27,599 bases of DNA from JBGPJM01 sp041485385 (GTDB lineage Bacteria; Planctomycetota; Phycisphaerae; Phycisphaerales; UBA1924). The translations under genes were made by a program, and so were the position numbers. The number at the start of each line of letters is the position of its first letter. Within the stretch, counting starts at the first letter, position 1. Shown in pieces: positions 6,530-13,910 of this stretch. Below the pieces are notes generated by a model, which was not told the DNA's origin, ran no database searches, and saw only the letters and a list, made by a program, of their open reading frames with translations. The stretch lies in the NCBI GenBank assembly GCA_041485385.1, contig JBGPJM010000041.1:1-27599 (forward strand). Reading direction: 5' to 3'.

Positions 6530-8719
6530 ATGGACCGACAGCCAGCCGGGATCACTCTCGGTGCCGCCACGTCCGGGCGACCCGCTCGCGCGCGCCGTGC
6601 CGCGGCCCTCCGCACCGCCGTCCTCGCCACCGGCGCCCTCCTCCTCGTCGCCGGCGCCGGCGTCGGCATCTGGGTCGCCACCCGACCGTCCTCCTCCCCG
6701 TCCTCCTCCGGCGGCACGCTCGAGATCCACACCGTCGCCCGGACCAGCTTCGACATCTCCACGACGTGCTCGGGTGAGCTCGAGGCCAAGAACCAGATCG
6801 AGATCCGCAGCAAGCTCGATTCCATGTCGACCATCGTCGAGCTCGTGGACGAGGGGAAGACCGTCAAGTCCGGCGACGTCCTCATCCGGCTCAACTCCGA
6901 CGAGCTCCAGAGCAAGATCCGCGAGGAGGATCTCCAGAAGGTCCAGGCGCAGTCCGACGTCGAGGCCGCCGAGACGGAGCTCAAGGTCCAGGAGAAGGAG
7001 AACGACGCCAAGCTCCAGGCCGCGGACGTCAAGGTCCAGATCGCCGTGCTTTCCCTCAAGCAGTGGGAAGAGGGGGAGCTCGTCCAGAAGCACAAGGACA
7101 ACACCCAGGCCATCGAGAAATCCGAGGCCGAGCGCACCCGTCTCAAGGAAAAATACGACAAGAGCATCGAGCTCGAACATGAAGGCTTCGTCAGCAAGGA
7201 CGAGCTCAAGCGCGACAAGCTCGCCTACGACGACGCCCAGCGCGACTACGACAAGGCGGTCCTCGCCGAGCAGATCTACGACAAGTACCAGGAGCCCAAG
7301 GACCGCACCAGCAAGACCTCCGACCTCACCCAGGCCCGCGCCGAGTTCGAGCGCGTCAAGGAGCAGAACGTCATCGAGCTCGCCGGCAAGACCTCCAAGC
7401 GCGAGACCCGCCGCCAGCAGCTCGCCATGCACGAGGACAAGCTCAAGAAGTACAACGAGCAGCTGGTCAACTCCACCATCAAGGCCCCCTCCGACGGCCT
7501 GGTGGTCTACTCCACCAGCATGGAGCGCATGATGTGGGGCTGGGGCGGCGAGGGCCCGCTCCAGATCGGCCGCCAGGTCCACCCCAACGAGCTGCTCATC
7601 GTCCTCCCCGACACCTCCGTCATGATGGCCTCCGTCCAGGTCCACGAGAGCCTGGCCTCCAAGATCAAGCCCGGCCTGCGCGCCACCGTGAAGGTCGACG
7701 CCGCCGGCGGCAAGACCTACACCGGCACCGTCGAGTCCATCGGCGTCCTCGCCGAGTCCGGCGGCTGGCGCGACCCCAACCTCCGCGAGTACCGCGTCAA
7801 GATCGCCCTCGACCTCGGCGACAAGCCCGCCCCCGCGCCGGTCCCGGCTCCCGCCGGTGACGCCGCCGCCGCTCCCGCCGCTCCCGCGCCATCCGCTCCA
7901 TCAGCAACACCGGCCGTGATCGCCGCGGCTCCCGCCGGTAACACCCCCGCCGCTCCCGCTCCACCCGCTCCATCAGCAACACCCGCCGTGATTGCCGTGG
8001 CTCCCGCCGCCGCCCCTGATCCCGCGCCAGCTTCAGCCGCCGCGACTCCCGCCCCCGCTCCCGTGCCCGCCGCCCCCGCTTCCGCGGCGACTGTCGCCGC
8101 CGCCAAGCCCGCGACGTCCGCCGCCGATTCCGCCTTGAAGCCCTCGATGCGCTGCGAGGCCGAGATCGTCATGGGCAAGGTCGAGGACGCCACCGCCGTC
8201 CCCATCCAGGCCGTCTTTAACGAGGGCATGCTCCGGTACGTCTACGTCCCCGAGGGCAGCAGCAAGTACGCCCGCCGCCCCATCAAGCTCGGGCGACTCT
8301 CCGAGCGGTTCGCCGAGATCGTTTCCGGCCTCGCACCCGATGAGAGGGTCCTCCTCCGCGAGCCCAAGGCCGGTGAGGTCCTCGATCGGCCCTGGTCCGA
8401 CAAGGAGCTCGCGGCCGTCGGTCTGAAGAAAGGCGAGAACGGCCAGCTTGTCCCGACCGTGGATTCCCCGGGCAAGGGCCAGGCCAAGCACAAGGGCGGG
8501 GCGCACGATCAGGCCAAGGACGCCGTCGCCGTGGCGCCCGGCGAGCCCGTGATGATCGGCGCTTCCGACTCCACCCCCGACCCCAAGAGCGCGACCCCGG
8601 CCGTCGAGAAGCCCGCCGCCGATCCCGCCCCGGCCCCTGGCAAGGTCGCCGAGGCCGTCCCGGTCACCAAGGCCCCCGCTCCCGCCCCGGCCCCTGAGAA
8701 GAAGTCCGACGGCGGTTGA
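6530..8719 (+). CDS. HlyD/AcrA-type membrane fusion protein (periplasmic adaptor) with Ala/Pro insert
   Basis: This 729-residue protein should be anchored in the inner membrane by the segment at about residues 27-51 and reach into the periplasm as the adaptor of an efflux or secretion pump. The first biotinyl-lipoyl half is at about 78-125 (motif VELVDEGKTVKSGDVLIRL). A long, highly charged coiled-coil hairpin follows (130-320), then the second lipoyl half (IKAPSDGLVVYST), a beta-barrel region up to about 430 and C-terminal strands from about 535 (AVPIQAVF, RPIKLGRLSERFAEIVSGL). Between barrel strands is an insert of about 100 residues, almost all Ala and Pro (7820-8130), plus a low-complexity Pro/Ala/Lys tail. 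Family members usually have 350-500 residues. The start has GGAG eight bases upstream. No ABC or RND pump gene is adjacent, so the partner is unknown. Confidence 0.85.
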   Translation: MDRQPAGITLGAATSGRPARARRAAALRTAVLATGALLLVAGAGVGIWVATRPSSSPSSSGGTLEIHTVARTSFDISTTCSGELEAKNQIEIRSKLDSMSTIVELVDEGKTVKSGDVLIRLNSDELQSKIREEDLQKVQAQSDVEAAETELKVQEKENDAKLQAADVKVQIAVLSLKQWEEGELVQKHKDNTQAIEKSEAERTRLKEKYDKSIELEHEGFVSKDELKRDKLAYDDAQRDYDKAVLAEQIYDKYQEPKDRTSKTSDLTQARAEFERVKEQNVIELAGKTSKRETRRQQLAMHEDKLKKYNEQLVNSTIKAPSDGLVVYSTSMERMMWGWGGEGPLQIGRQVHPNELLIVLPDTSVMMASVQVHESLASKIKPGLRATVKVDAAGGKTYTGTVESIGVLAESGGWRDPNLREYRVKIALDLGDKPAPAPVPAPAGDAAAAPAAPAPSAPSATPAVIAAAPAGNTPAAPAPPAPSATPAVIAVAPAAAPDPAPASAAATPAPAPVPAAPASAATVAAAKPATSAADSALKPSMRCEAEIVMGKVEDATAVPIQAVFNEGMLRYVYVPEGSSKYARRPIKLGRLSERFAEIVSGLAPDERVLLREPKAGEVLDRPWSDKELAAVGLKKGENGQLVPTVDSPGKGQAKHKGGAHDQAKDAVAVAPGEPVMIGASDSTPDPKSATPAVEKPAADPAPAPGKVAEAVPVTKAPAPAPAPEKKSDGG
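7880..8009 (+). repeat. Imperfect tandem repeat, 72-bp period, inside the membrane fusion protein gene
   Basis: Two 58-bp copies (7880-7937 and 7952-8009) are separated by exactly 72 bp, that is 24 codons. They share CCGCTCCATCAGCAACAC and a nearly identical continuation. They encode APAPSAPSATPAVIAAAPAG and APAPPAPSATPAVIAVAPAA. The few differences are mostly silent or conservative, so the duplication looks recent and kept in frame. Confidence 0.8.
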
Positions 8720-8738
8720 TCGGTCTACGGCTTCCACT

Positions 8739-8773
8739 CAGCGCCGATCCGCGCGGCACCGCGCCGGGCGCTG
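8739..8773. terminator. Hairpin in a convergent gene gap, possible bidirectional terminator
   Basis: The 60-bp gap between the converging stops at 8719 and 8780 contains an outer stem CAGCGCC (8739-8745) / GGCGCTG (8767-8773) enclosing an inner GCGCG / CGCGC hairpin. It is very GC-rich with no clear U-tract on either side, so the terminator role is inferred from position and stem strength. Confidence 0.45.
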
Positions 8774-8779
8774 CCCGTC

Positions 8780-10072
8780 TTACGCCGCCGCCGTCGCCCA
8801 CTTCCCCGCATCGCCCGGGCGCGCGGGCCCCGTCGCCGTCGGATAGAAGTTGTCCGCCGTGACGTCGAACCCCTCCGTGTGCGTGATCGTCAGGTCCGCG
8901 TGCGTCGAGAGATCGATCGGCTCCCCCACGGGCGCCGTGCCGTCCACCGCGTCGATCACCCGCACCGTCGGGCGGCACGGGTCCGCCCCCTTCCAGTCCG
9001 TCACCACCGCCGTCCGCCGGTCGCTCAGGCGCACCGACGACCCCGGCGAATACGCCGGCGCCACCGACAAGAGCGCCCTGTACACCACCGGGTCGATCCG
9101 GCGCGCCGCGGCGTCGTCCAGCAGCCGCCTCAGGGCCCGCACCGGCGGCACCGACGCCCGCTCCGAAACCCCGCGCTCCGCGTTCATCTGCTCCGCGACC
9201 GGCCCCGCCCGGTACCGGTCGTACAGGTCTGCCACCGCCACGATCCGCGCGAAGATGTGGATCCGCGAGCCCGCCAGCGGCGCCGGCGGCCCGCTCGCCC
9301 GCGACAGCGAGGGAAAGCCCGAGCCGTCGCACCGCTGGTGATGGTGCAGGATCGCTCCCACGGCCGTCGGTGGGATCTTCGTCCGCGCCATCTCAAACCC
9401 GATCTTCGCGTGCGCGCGGAACTCCTTGTCGCGCTCGTCGTGCGTCCTCTCCCACCGCTCCAGCACCTCCGGCGCCAGGCGCAGCATCCCGATGTCGTGC
9501 AGCATCGCCCCCACCCCCAGGCTCGCGATCTTCCTGGCCCGGTGCGGCGGCACCCGCGGGCGCTGCGCCATCAGGTACCCCTCCAGCTTCAGCCCCATGA
9601 GCAGGCTCAGGAAGCACACGTTGCTCGAGTGGGCCATGATCGGGTGCTGGTGGTCCACCATCTCGTGCAGGAACAGCGCCGCCTGCGGCGCCGAGACAAA
9701 CTCCTCCAGCAGCGACTGCACCGCGCCCGAGTACGGCCGGAAGTCCACCTCCGCGTGCGAGCTCCTCGACACCTCGTCGAACCCGCAGGCGAGCATCGCC
9801 GTCAGCCGCGCGTGCTCCGACACGATCCGCGGGCTGATATACCGCGCCACGTAGTCCAGCGCCGGGTACCGGATCCACAGCACGCGGATCTGCATCTCCC
9901 GCAGTTTCTCGATCGTGTCGCTGTCCAGCACCGCCCCGGGCTTGAGCAGCACGTGACCCGCCAGCATCGGGTGGAACACCGGTAGACCGAGAACCATCCC
10001 CGGCGCGGCAGCTGATGTGACAACCCTCAACACCTTCGTGGCTCCACACGCCGGCAATCTCGGCCTGCTCAT
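8780..10072 (-). CDS. HD-GYP domain protein, probable cyclic-di-GMP phosphodiesterase
   Basis: This 430-residue protein has an HD-GYP-like metal-dependent phosphohydrolase domain at about residues 115-290: H148 in MAHSSNVCFL, the HD pair H192-D193 in AMLHDIGMLRL, H221 in RAHAKIGFEMA, then HHQRCDGSGFP (244-254) and IFARIVAVADLYD (273-285). The standard signature is HHExxDGxGYP. Here Glu is Gln246 and Tyr is Phe253. The region before it (residues 15-75) resembles the N-terminal domain that often precedes HD-GYP (VLLKPGAVLDSDTIEKLREM), and residues 330-420 form a small C-terminal domain with VRLSDRRTAVV. No membrane segment is evident. It could tune c-di-GMP-dependent traits such as the nearby pilus, which is inference only. 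The ATG at 10072 lacks a good ribosome-binding site. Confidence 0.78.
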   Translation of the reverse strand: MSRPRLPACGATKVLRVVTSAAAPGMVLGLPVFHPMLAGHVLLKPGAVLDSDTIEKLREMQIRVLWIRYPALDYVARYISPRIVSEHARLTAMLACGFDEVSRSSHAEVDFRPYSGAVQSLLEEFVSAPQAALFLHEMVDHQHPIMAHSSNVCFLSLLMGLKLEGYLMAQRPRVPPHRARKIASLGVGAMLHDIGMLRLAPEVLERWERTHDERDKEFRAHAKIGFEMARTKIPPTAVGAILHHHQRCDGSGFPSLSRASGPPAPLAGSRIHIFARIVAVADLYDRYRAGPVAEQMNAERGVSERASVPPVRALRRLLDDAAARRIDPVVYRALLSVAPAYSPGSSVRLSDRRTAVVTDWKGADPCRPTVRVIDAVDGTAPVGEPIDLSTHADLTITHTEGFDVTADNFYPTATGPARPGDAGKWATAAA

Positions 10073-10140
10073 GCACTATCGGTTGACGCCCCGCCCGAGT
10101 TGGCGCTTCCGTGCGATATCAGACCAGGCTTCCCCGCGTG

Positions 10141-10154
10141 CGCCGCATGCGGCG
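10141..10154. other. 14-bp perfect palindrome upstream of the HD-GYP gene
   Basis: CGCCGCATGCGGCG reads the same on both strands. It sits in the 169-bp gap between the unrecognised secreted-protein gene and the HD-GYP gene, both on the minus strand. It could be an operator or part of a terminator. There is no following T-tract. GC-rich genomes yield such palindromes by chance, so this is only a pointer. Confidence 0.3.
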
Positions 10155-10241
10155 ACCGGGCAACCCGTGCCGCGCCGCCGCCGGACCCCTCCAGATTGCC
10201 CGATTCTCGCGAGCCCCCAGACCCCCGTCGGCGAAGGCGGC

Positions 10242-11369
10242 TCAACGCAGCAGCCGGAACTCCTCCGGCACGCGCGGCACCAGGATCACGATCGCCCGCG
10301 ACGGCCTCCCCTTGTCCCCCGGCTTCGCCCCGCCCCTGGCCCCCACCGACGTGAGCATCGCCTGCCCCAGCGTCATGAGCACCGGCGCGGGCGGGCCCGC
10401 CGGCTCCGGACTCTCTAGCACCGGCGACGCCACCGGCGGCTCGGCTCCCGGCTTCTCGCGCTTCACGCGCCCGATCGGCGGCGAGGCCGGCGCACCCGGA
10501 TCCGCCGTCGCCCCGTCCGCCTTTCCAGCGACGCCCGCCTCCGGCGCGGCCGGGAGATTCCCCGCGGCCTTCCAATCCACGTCCGGGCTCTCCGGGATGA
10601 TCAGGTACGCCCACCCCGGCGGCGCCTCGATCGTGAGTGCCAGCCGCCGGAACACCAGCCCCTCCTCCTCAGGTCCAAGCGAGGCGGTCGGCAACTTCAG
10701 GAGGTCCTGCTGGCCCGGGTTTCCCTCGGTCTCCTGGTGCTGCGGCAACAGCTCCACGTGCAGCACCGCGTGCACCACGTGCTTCTCCCGCAGCCCCGCG
10801 GTTCTTCCCGCCGGCCCTTCCTGGGCGGGTGGCACCGGCGCCGTCCAGCAACGCGTGAGCAGACGCAGCCGCCCCGGTCCCAGCCGCAGCGGCCCCGTGT
10901 CCAGGCCGACCGTCGCCCCCGACGGCCAATACGGCCCCTTCACCGCGTCGGTCCACAGCGGCACCTGTCCCATCCACTGCCGCTGGATTGCCCCCACGAT
11001 CGGCAGCCGGCTCCGGAGCGTCTCCAGCTTCTCGACCGGCACGCTCACCAGGCGCAGCCCGTTGGCCGCCCAGGCCCGCACCGCCGCCGCGTCCGCCGGC
11101 ACCGGCTCATCCAGCCACGGCGCCAGCTCCCTCGCCAGCGTCGCCGAATCGGCCGTCACCACCCACCACGCCAGCTCGAGCCCGTTCTCCGACCCTCGCA
11201 CAGCGGGACTCGCCGTCGCGACGTCGGCGCGCGTCGCCGAAATCGGCCTCATCGCCGACCCGCCTCGCCCAGCGCACCCAGCTTCGATCGCCCCCGCGCC
11301 CACCGCCGCCGCCGCGCATGCCGCGACCGTCCCCCTCCACGCGGCCGAACTGTTCACGGGGACGTTCAT
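10242..11369 (-). CDS. Unrecognised secreted protein, possible lipoprotein
   Basis: I do not recognise this 375-residue protein. Its N-terminus (WRGTVAACAAAAVGAGAIEAG) looks like an export signal and is followed by Cys, a loose lipobox (EAGC), so it may be a lipoprotein. The middle part looks like a folded domain: LELAWWVVTADSATLARELA, LRLVSVPVEKLETLRSRLP, VHAVLHVELLPQH and LALTIEAPPGWAYLIIPES. A Pro/Ala/Gly linker (about residues 275-335) and a last conserved-looking stretch (VLMTLGQAMLTS, AIVILVPRVPEEF) follow. Codon use matches its neighbours. It is divergent from the secreted-protein gene at 11705 and lies upstream of the HD-GYP gene. The start is ATG at 11369 without a clear ribosome-binding site. 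Confidence 0.6.
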   Translation of the reverse strand: MNVPVNSSAAWRGTVAACAAAAVGAGAIEAGCAGRGGSAMRPISATRADVATASPAVRGSENGLELAWWVVTADSATLARELAPWLDEPVPADAAAVRAWAANGLRLVSVPVEKLETLRSRLPIVGAIQRQWMGQVPLWTDAVKGPYWPSGATVGLDTGPLRLGPGRLRLLTRCWTAPVPPAQEGPAGRTAGLREKHVVHAVLHVELLPQHQETEGNPGQQDLLKLPTASLGPEEEGLVFRRLALTIEAPPGWAYLIIPESPDVDWKAAGNLPAAPEAGVAGKADGATADPGAPASPPIGRVKREKPGAEPPVASPVLESPEPAGPPAPVLMTLGQAMLTSVGARGGAKPGDKGRPSRAIVILVPRVPEEFRLLR

Positions 11370-11583
11370 TTCGAGCGGGGATCGTAACCCCTCCCGCCTT
11401 CCGGATCACGTCTGCAACCATCTTCGCCGGCACGCGAGCCCCGCCCGCCCAACCGCTACGCCACTTCCCCCAGCCTCACACTCCATGCCGCGCGCCGCCA
11501 CGACCCCCTTACGCACTCCCCCCGCACGGGATGCGATCAACCGCCGGTCTTTCCCCCGGACCCCGATATGCGGAACGCGAAGC

Positions 11584-11611
11584 TTGTCAGAGTCGTAGAA
11601 AGATGTACGGT
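11584..11611 (+). promoter_or_regulatory. Sigma-70-like promoter candidate for the secreted protein gene at 11705
   Basis: TTGTCA (11584-11589) and TACGGT (11606-11611) are separated by 16 bp. The -35 matches consensus in five of six positions and the -10 in three. Transcription would begin near 11618, leaving a leader of about 85 nt. It lies in the most AT-rich part of the spacer. Confidence 0.4.
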
Positions 11612-11648
11612 TAGACTCGCAGCGGGCTGGGGCGTTCCGGGGGTTCTT

Positions 11649-11668
11649 CGGAGGGGGGAACTCCTCCG
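11649..11668 (+). other. Hairpin in the leader of the secreted protein gene
   Basis: CGGAGG (11649-11654) and CCTCCG (11663-11668) form a 6-bp stem with an 8-nt loop, 36 nt before the ATG at 11705. The left arm resembles a Shine-Dalgarno but is too far upstream to serve the annotated start. Function is unknown; it could affect transcript stability or translation. Confidence 0.3.
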
Positions 11669-11704
11669 CCTCCTGCCGAAATCTGAAGAAGGGACGGCCG
11701 CAGC

Positions 11705-12574
11705 ATGCGTTCGCTCGTGCCACACAAGTTTGTTCGTCTCGCAGTCGCGTCCGGCGCAGCCGCGCTGGCCCTCGTGGCAACCGGCGCGCCGCCCGAGCCG
11801 GCGCAACCGAAGCCCGCTCCCGCCGCCGAGCAGCCGCGAAAGCCCGACGTCCAGCCGCCCGCCACCACGACCGACACGGGCGGCATCGCTCTGCCCGATC
11901 ACAGCGTCCGCCAGCGCATCGCGCGCTCGCTCCTGGGCGACTCGCCCACGATCGCCGCTCCCGCTTCGAAGCCGGGTGGAGTGGAGGGTGCGGCCGAGGC
12001 ACCCGCCCAGCAGGCGACCATCCACGTCCCGGGCGTGAAGACCGACGCCGGCCCCGGCTACATCGCCGTTCCGCTCAACACCAACGGGCGCGCACGCGAG
12101 ATCCCGATGACCGACGGTACCGTCAGCGTCGCGCTCGGCGAGCAGACCGGGCGCTCGGACGACGACGGGGAGTACGCGTCACAGAGCGACGTCTTCCTCG
12201 TCGGCACCGGCAGTGTCCTTCGCGGCTTCGGCGGCCTGCAACACCCGCGGAACGCCTGCCTCATCCGTCGCGCCCCGTCGCGGCCGCTCGTTGACCAGTC
12301 CACGGACGATCGGCGCTTCCCCGACTCCGTTGTCACCGGCATCGACCCCTTCAACGACTCCTACCGCGCCGCGCAGCTCTCGTTCTCCGAAGCTGCCGCC
12401 CCGCACCTGGCCGGGGCCGCCGAGGACTCGTTCCGTTCAGCTCAGTTCCGGTTCAACCAGGCGACACTCACCCAGGGCATCCAGCGCGCCCCCGATGGCC
12501 TCCGCCACGAGTTCACCACGTCGCCGGCCCGCTCGCACCGCGCCCCCAGGCACCCGCCCCAGCCGCGCAGGTAA
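11705..12574 (+). CDS. Secreted protein of unknown function
   Basis: This 289-residue protein has a basic N-terminus and a hydrophobic signal segment (FVRLAVASGAAALALVATGA, about residues 9-28). A Pro/Ala-rich linker (29-60) follows, then a polar body with short conserved-looking pieces (HSVRQRIARSLLGDSP, GPGYIAVPLNTNGRAREIPM, SDVFLVGTGSVLRGFGGLQH, RFPDSVVTGIDPFNDSYRAA). I match no family. The body has several Asn/Gln/Phe-rich repeats ending in SFRSAQFRFNQATL, suggesting a periplasmic or surface role. The ATG at 11705 follows AAGGGAC at a usable distance. It is monocistronic: divergent from the gene on its left and convergent with the LOG-family gene on its right. Confidence 0.6.
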   Translation: MRSLVPHKFVRLAVASGAAALALVATGAPPEPAQPKPAPAAEQPRKPDVQPPATTTDTGGIALPDHSVRQRIARSLLGDSPTIAAPASKPGGVEGAAEAPAQQATIHVPGVKTDAGPGYIAVPLNTNGRAREIPMTDGTVSVALGEQTGRSDDDGEYASQSDVFLVGTGSVLRGFGGLQHPRNACLIRRAPSRPLVDQSTDDRRFPDSVVTGIDPFNDSYRAAQLSFSEAAAPHLAGAAEDSFRSAQFRFNQATLTQGIQRAPDGLRHEFTTSPARSHRAPRHPPQPRR

Positions 12575-12586
12575 GACCACGCGCAC

Positions 12587-12606
12587 GAGGGTCCGTCCCT
12601 TTTCTT
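12587..12606 (+). terminator. Weak intrinsic terminator candidate after the secreted protein gene
   Basis: GAGGG (12587-12591) pairs with CCCTT (12597-12601, one G-T pair) around a 5-nt loop, followed directly by a T-rich run (TTTTCTTCT). It begins 13 bp after the stop at 12574. The stem is short, so efficiency is doubtful. Confidence 0.4.
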
Positions 12607-12666
12607 CTCACTTTTCGCTTCTCGCTTTTCACTCCTGCCTCTTCCCTGCTCACTGCTCACTTCTCG
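12597..12666 (+). repeat. Polypyrimidine tract with degenerate CTTTTC / CTTCTC units
   Basis: About 70 bp between convergent genes, running into the last codons of the LOG-family gene, is almost purely C and T on the plus strand. Units such as CTTTTCGCTTCTCGCTTTTC and TGCTCACTGCTCACTTCTCG recur imperfectly. It is far richer in T than the rest of the window. It looks like a degenerate simple-sequence repeat. Confidence 0.55.
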
Positions 12667-13793
12667 CACCCATTGATGCGGTCGATCAGCATCCGCACGA
12701 GCCCGAACCCCCGCCTCGTGTGCGTGAACGCCAGCCGCGGCAACTCCAGGTGATCCGTCTCCACCGGGTACGGCCCGCGCTGCACCATCTTCGCCGAGCC
12801 GTCCGCCCCCGGCTTGATCAGCACCTTGAACTCCTCCGTCAGCCGCCCCAGGTCCGCTTCCTTCAGCGGCCGCTTCAGCCGGATCACCAGGTCGTCCGCC
12901 ACGTACCGCGACGAGTGGTAGATGCGGTAGAACCGCGTGATGTGGTCCGCGGCGTCCTCCGGCGTCCCGGAGATGTGGTACAGGTTCAGGTCCTCGGGGC
13001 CGATCAGCCCGCGCGAGAGCAGGCACGTGCGCACCCACTTGTCCCACTGCTCCCAGTAGTTGCTCCCCGTCCCCTCGCACAGCACGATCGGGATCATCGA
13101 CGCCTTCCCCGTCTGCACCAGCGTCAGCACCTCGTACCCCTCGTCCATCGTGCCGAACCCGCCCGGGAAGAGCGCCACCGCTTCTGCCTGCGACAGGAAC
13201 ATCAGCTTCCGCGTGAAGAAGTACCGGAAGTAGATGAGCTTCTCGTCCCCCAGGATCACGTCGTTGGCCGTCGTCTCAAACGGCAGCCGGATCGCCACCC
13301 CGAACGAGCGCGTCCGCCCCGGCCCCACGTGCCCCGCCTCCATGATCCCGCCGCCCGCCCCCGTGATCACCATCCACCCCGCCGCGGCCATGATCTTCGA
13401 GAACGCCACCGCCGCCGCGTAGTCCGGGTGGTCCGGCTTCGTCCGCGCCGACCCGAAGATCGTCACCTTGTGCGGCTCGGGGTACTGCCCGAAGATGCGG
13501 TAGGCGTGGCGCAGCTCCTTCACCGCCGTCGTGATCAGCTTCAGCTCCCCCGTGTCGCGCCCGTCGGGAATCAGCTTCAGGCACGTCTGGAGCAGGTCGC
13601 GGATCAGCTTGGCATCAAACGACCCCGGCTTCCCCCCCAGGCCCTCGATCAGCCGGTCCAGCTGCGCCGCGATGTCCGGATCGTCCGCCCGGCGCTGCGC
13701 CGGTTTCTCCGGCGGCGCCCCCTGGGGCAGCTCCGGCTGCACGAGCGGCAAGGCGGGCGGGTCAAGCTCCTGGCGGGATGGTTCGGCGGGCAT
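12657..13793 (-). CDS. LOG-family Rossmann-fold protein
   Basis: This 378-residue cytoplasmic protein contains the LOG-family nucleotide-binding fold. VTIFGSARTKPDHPDYAAA and MVITGAGGGIMEAGHVG form the first half, and the signature FPGGFGTMDEGYEVLTL (PGGxGTxxE) lies near residue 220. LOG proteins include cytokinin phosphoribohydrolases and related AMP-handling enzymes, but the substrate cannot be told from sequence here. This is the long subtype, with an N-terminal helical region (LDRLIEGLGGKPG ... ELRHAYRIFG) and a C-terminal extension of about 100 residues. The ATG at 13793 is preferred over the in-frame TTG at 13802. It is transcribed after the DUF7453-like pair with a 117-bp gap and converges with the secreted protein gene. 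Confidence 0.8.
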   Translation of the reverse strand: MPAEPSRQELDPPALPLVQPELPQGAPPEKPAQRRADDPDIAAQLDRLIEGLGGKPGSFDAKLIRDLLQTCLKLIPDGRDTGELKLITTAVKELRHAYRIFGQYPEPHKVTIFGSARTKPDHPDYAAAVAFSKIMAAAGWMVITGAGGGIMEAGHVGPGRTRSFGVAIRLPFETTANDVILGDEKLIYFRYFFTRKLMFLSQAEAVALFPGGFGTMDEGYEVLTLVQTGKASMIPIVLCEGTGSNYWEQWDKWVRTCLLSRGLIGPEDLNLYHISGTPEDAADHITRFYRIYHSSRYVADDLVIRLKRPLKEADLGRLTEEFKVLIKPGADGSAKMVQRGPYPVETDHLELPRLAFTHTRRGFGLVRMLIDRINGCEK

Positions 13794-13910
13794 GCAATCC
13801 AATCAGCGCACGAGCGCACGGCGAGAGACACGGGAAGTGAACGGACGAAGTCACGTTCGCGGTCGGATTATTCGCCGCCCGCCCCGCCCGGTCCGCCGCC
13901 TTCCAGCAGC

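Larger units (their letters stand above)
11370..11704. other. 335-bp divergent intergenic region without a gene
   Basis: No convincing coding frame is present. The half next to 11704 is relatively AT-rich and holds a promoter-like pair (11584-11611) and a leader hairpin. The half next to 11370 is C-rich on the plus strand and shows no promoter hexamers for the minus-strand gene that I trust. A short minus-strand frame entering from 11433 has no Shine-Dalgarno and looks non-coding. Confidence 0.5.

Noticed and set aside
9393..10076. Alternative minus-strand frame beginning near 10076
   Set aside because: It is an offset frame of the HD-GYP gene; only the 10072 frame contains the HD and GxGFP motifs.
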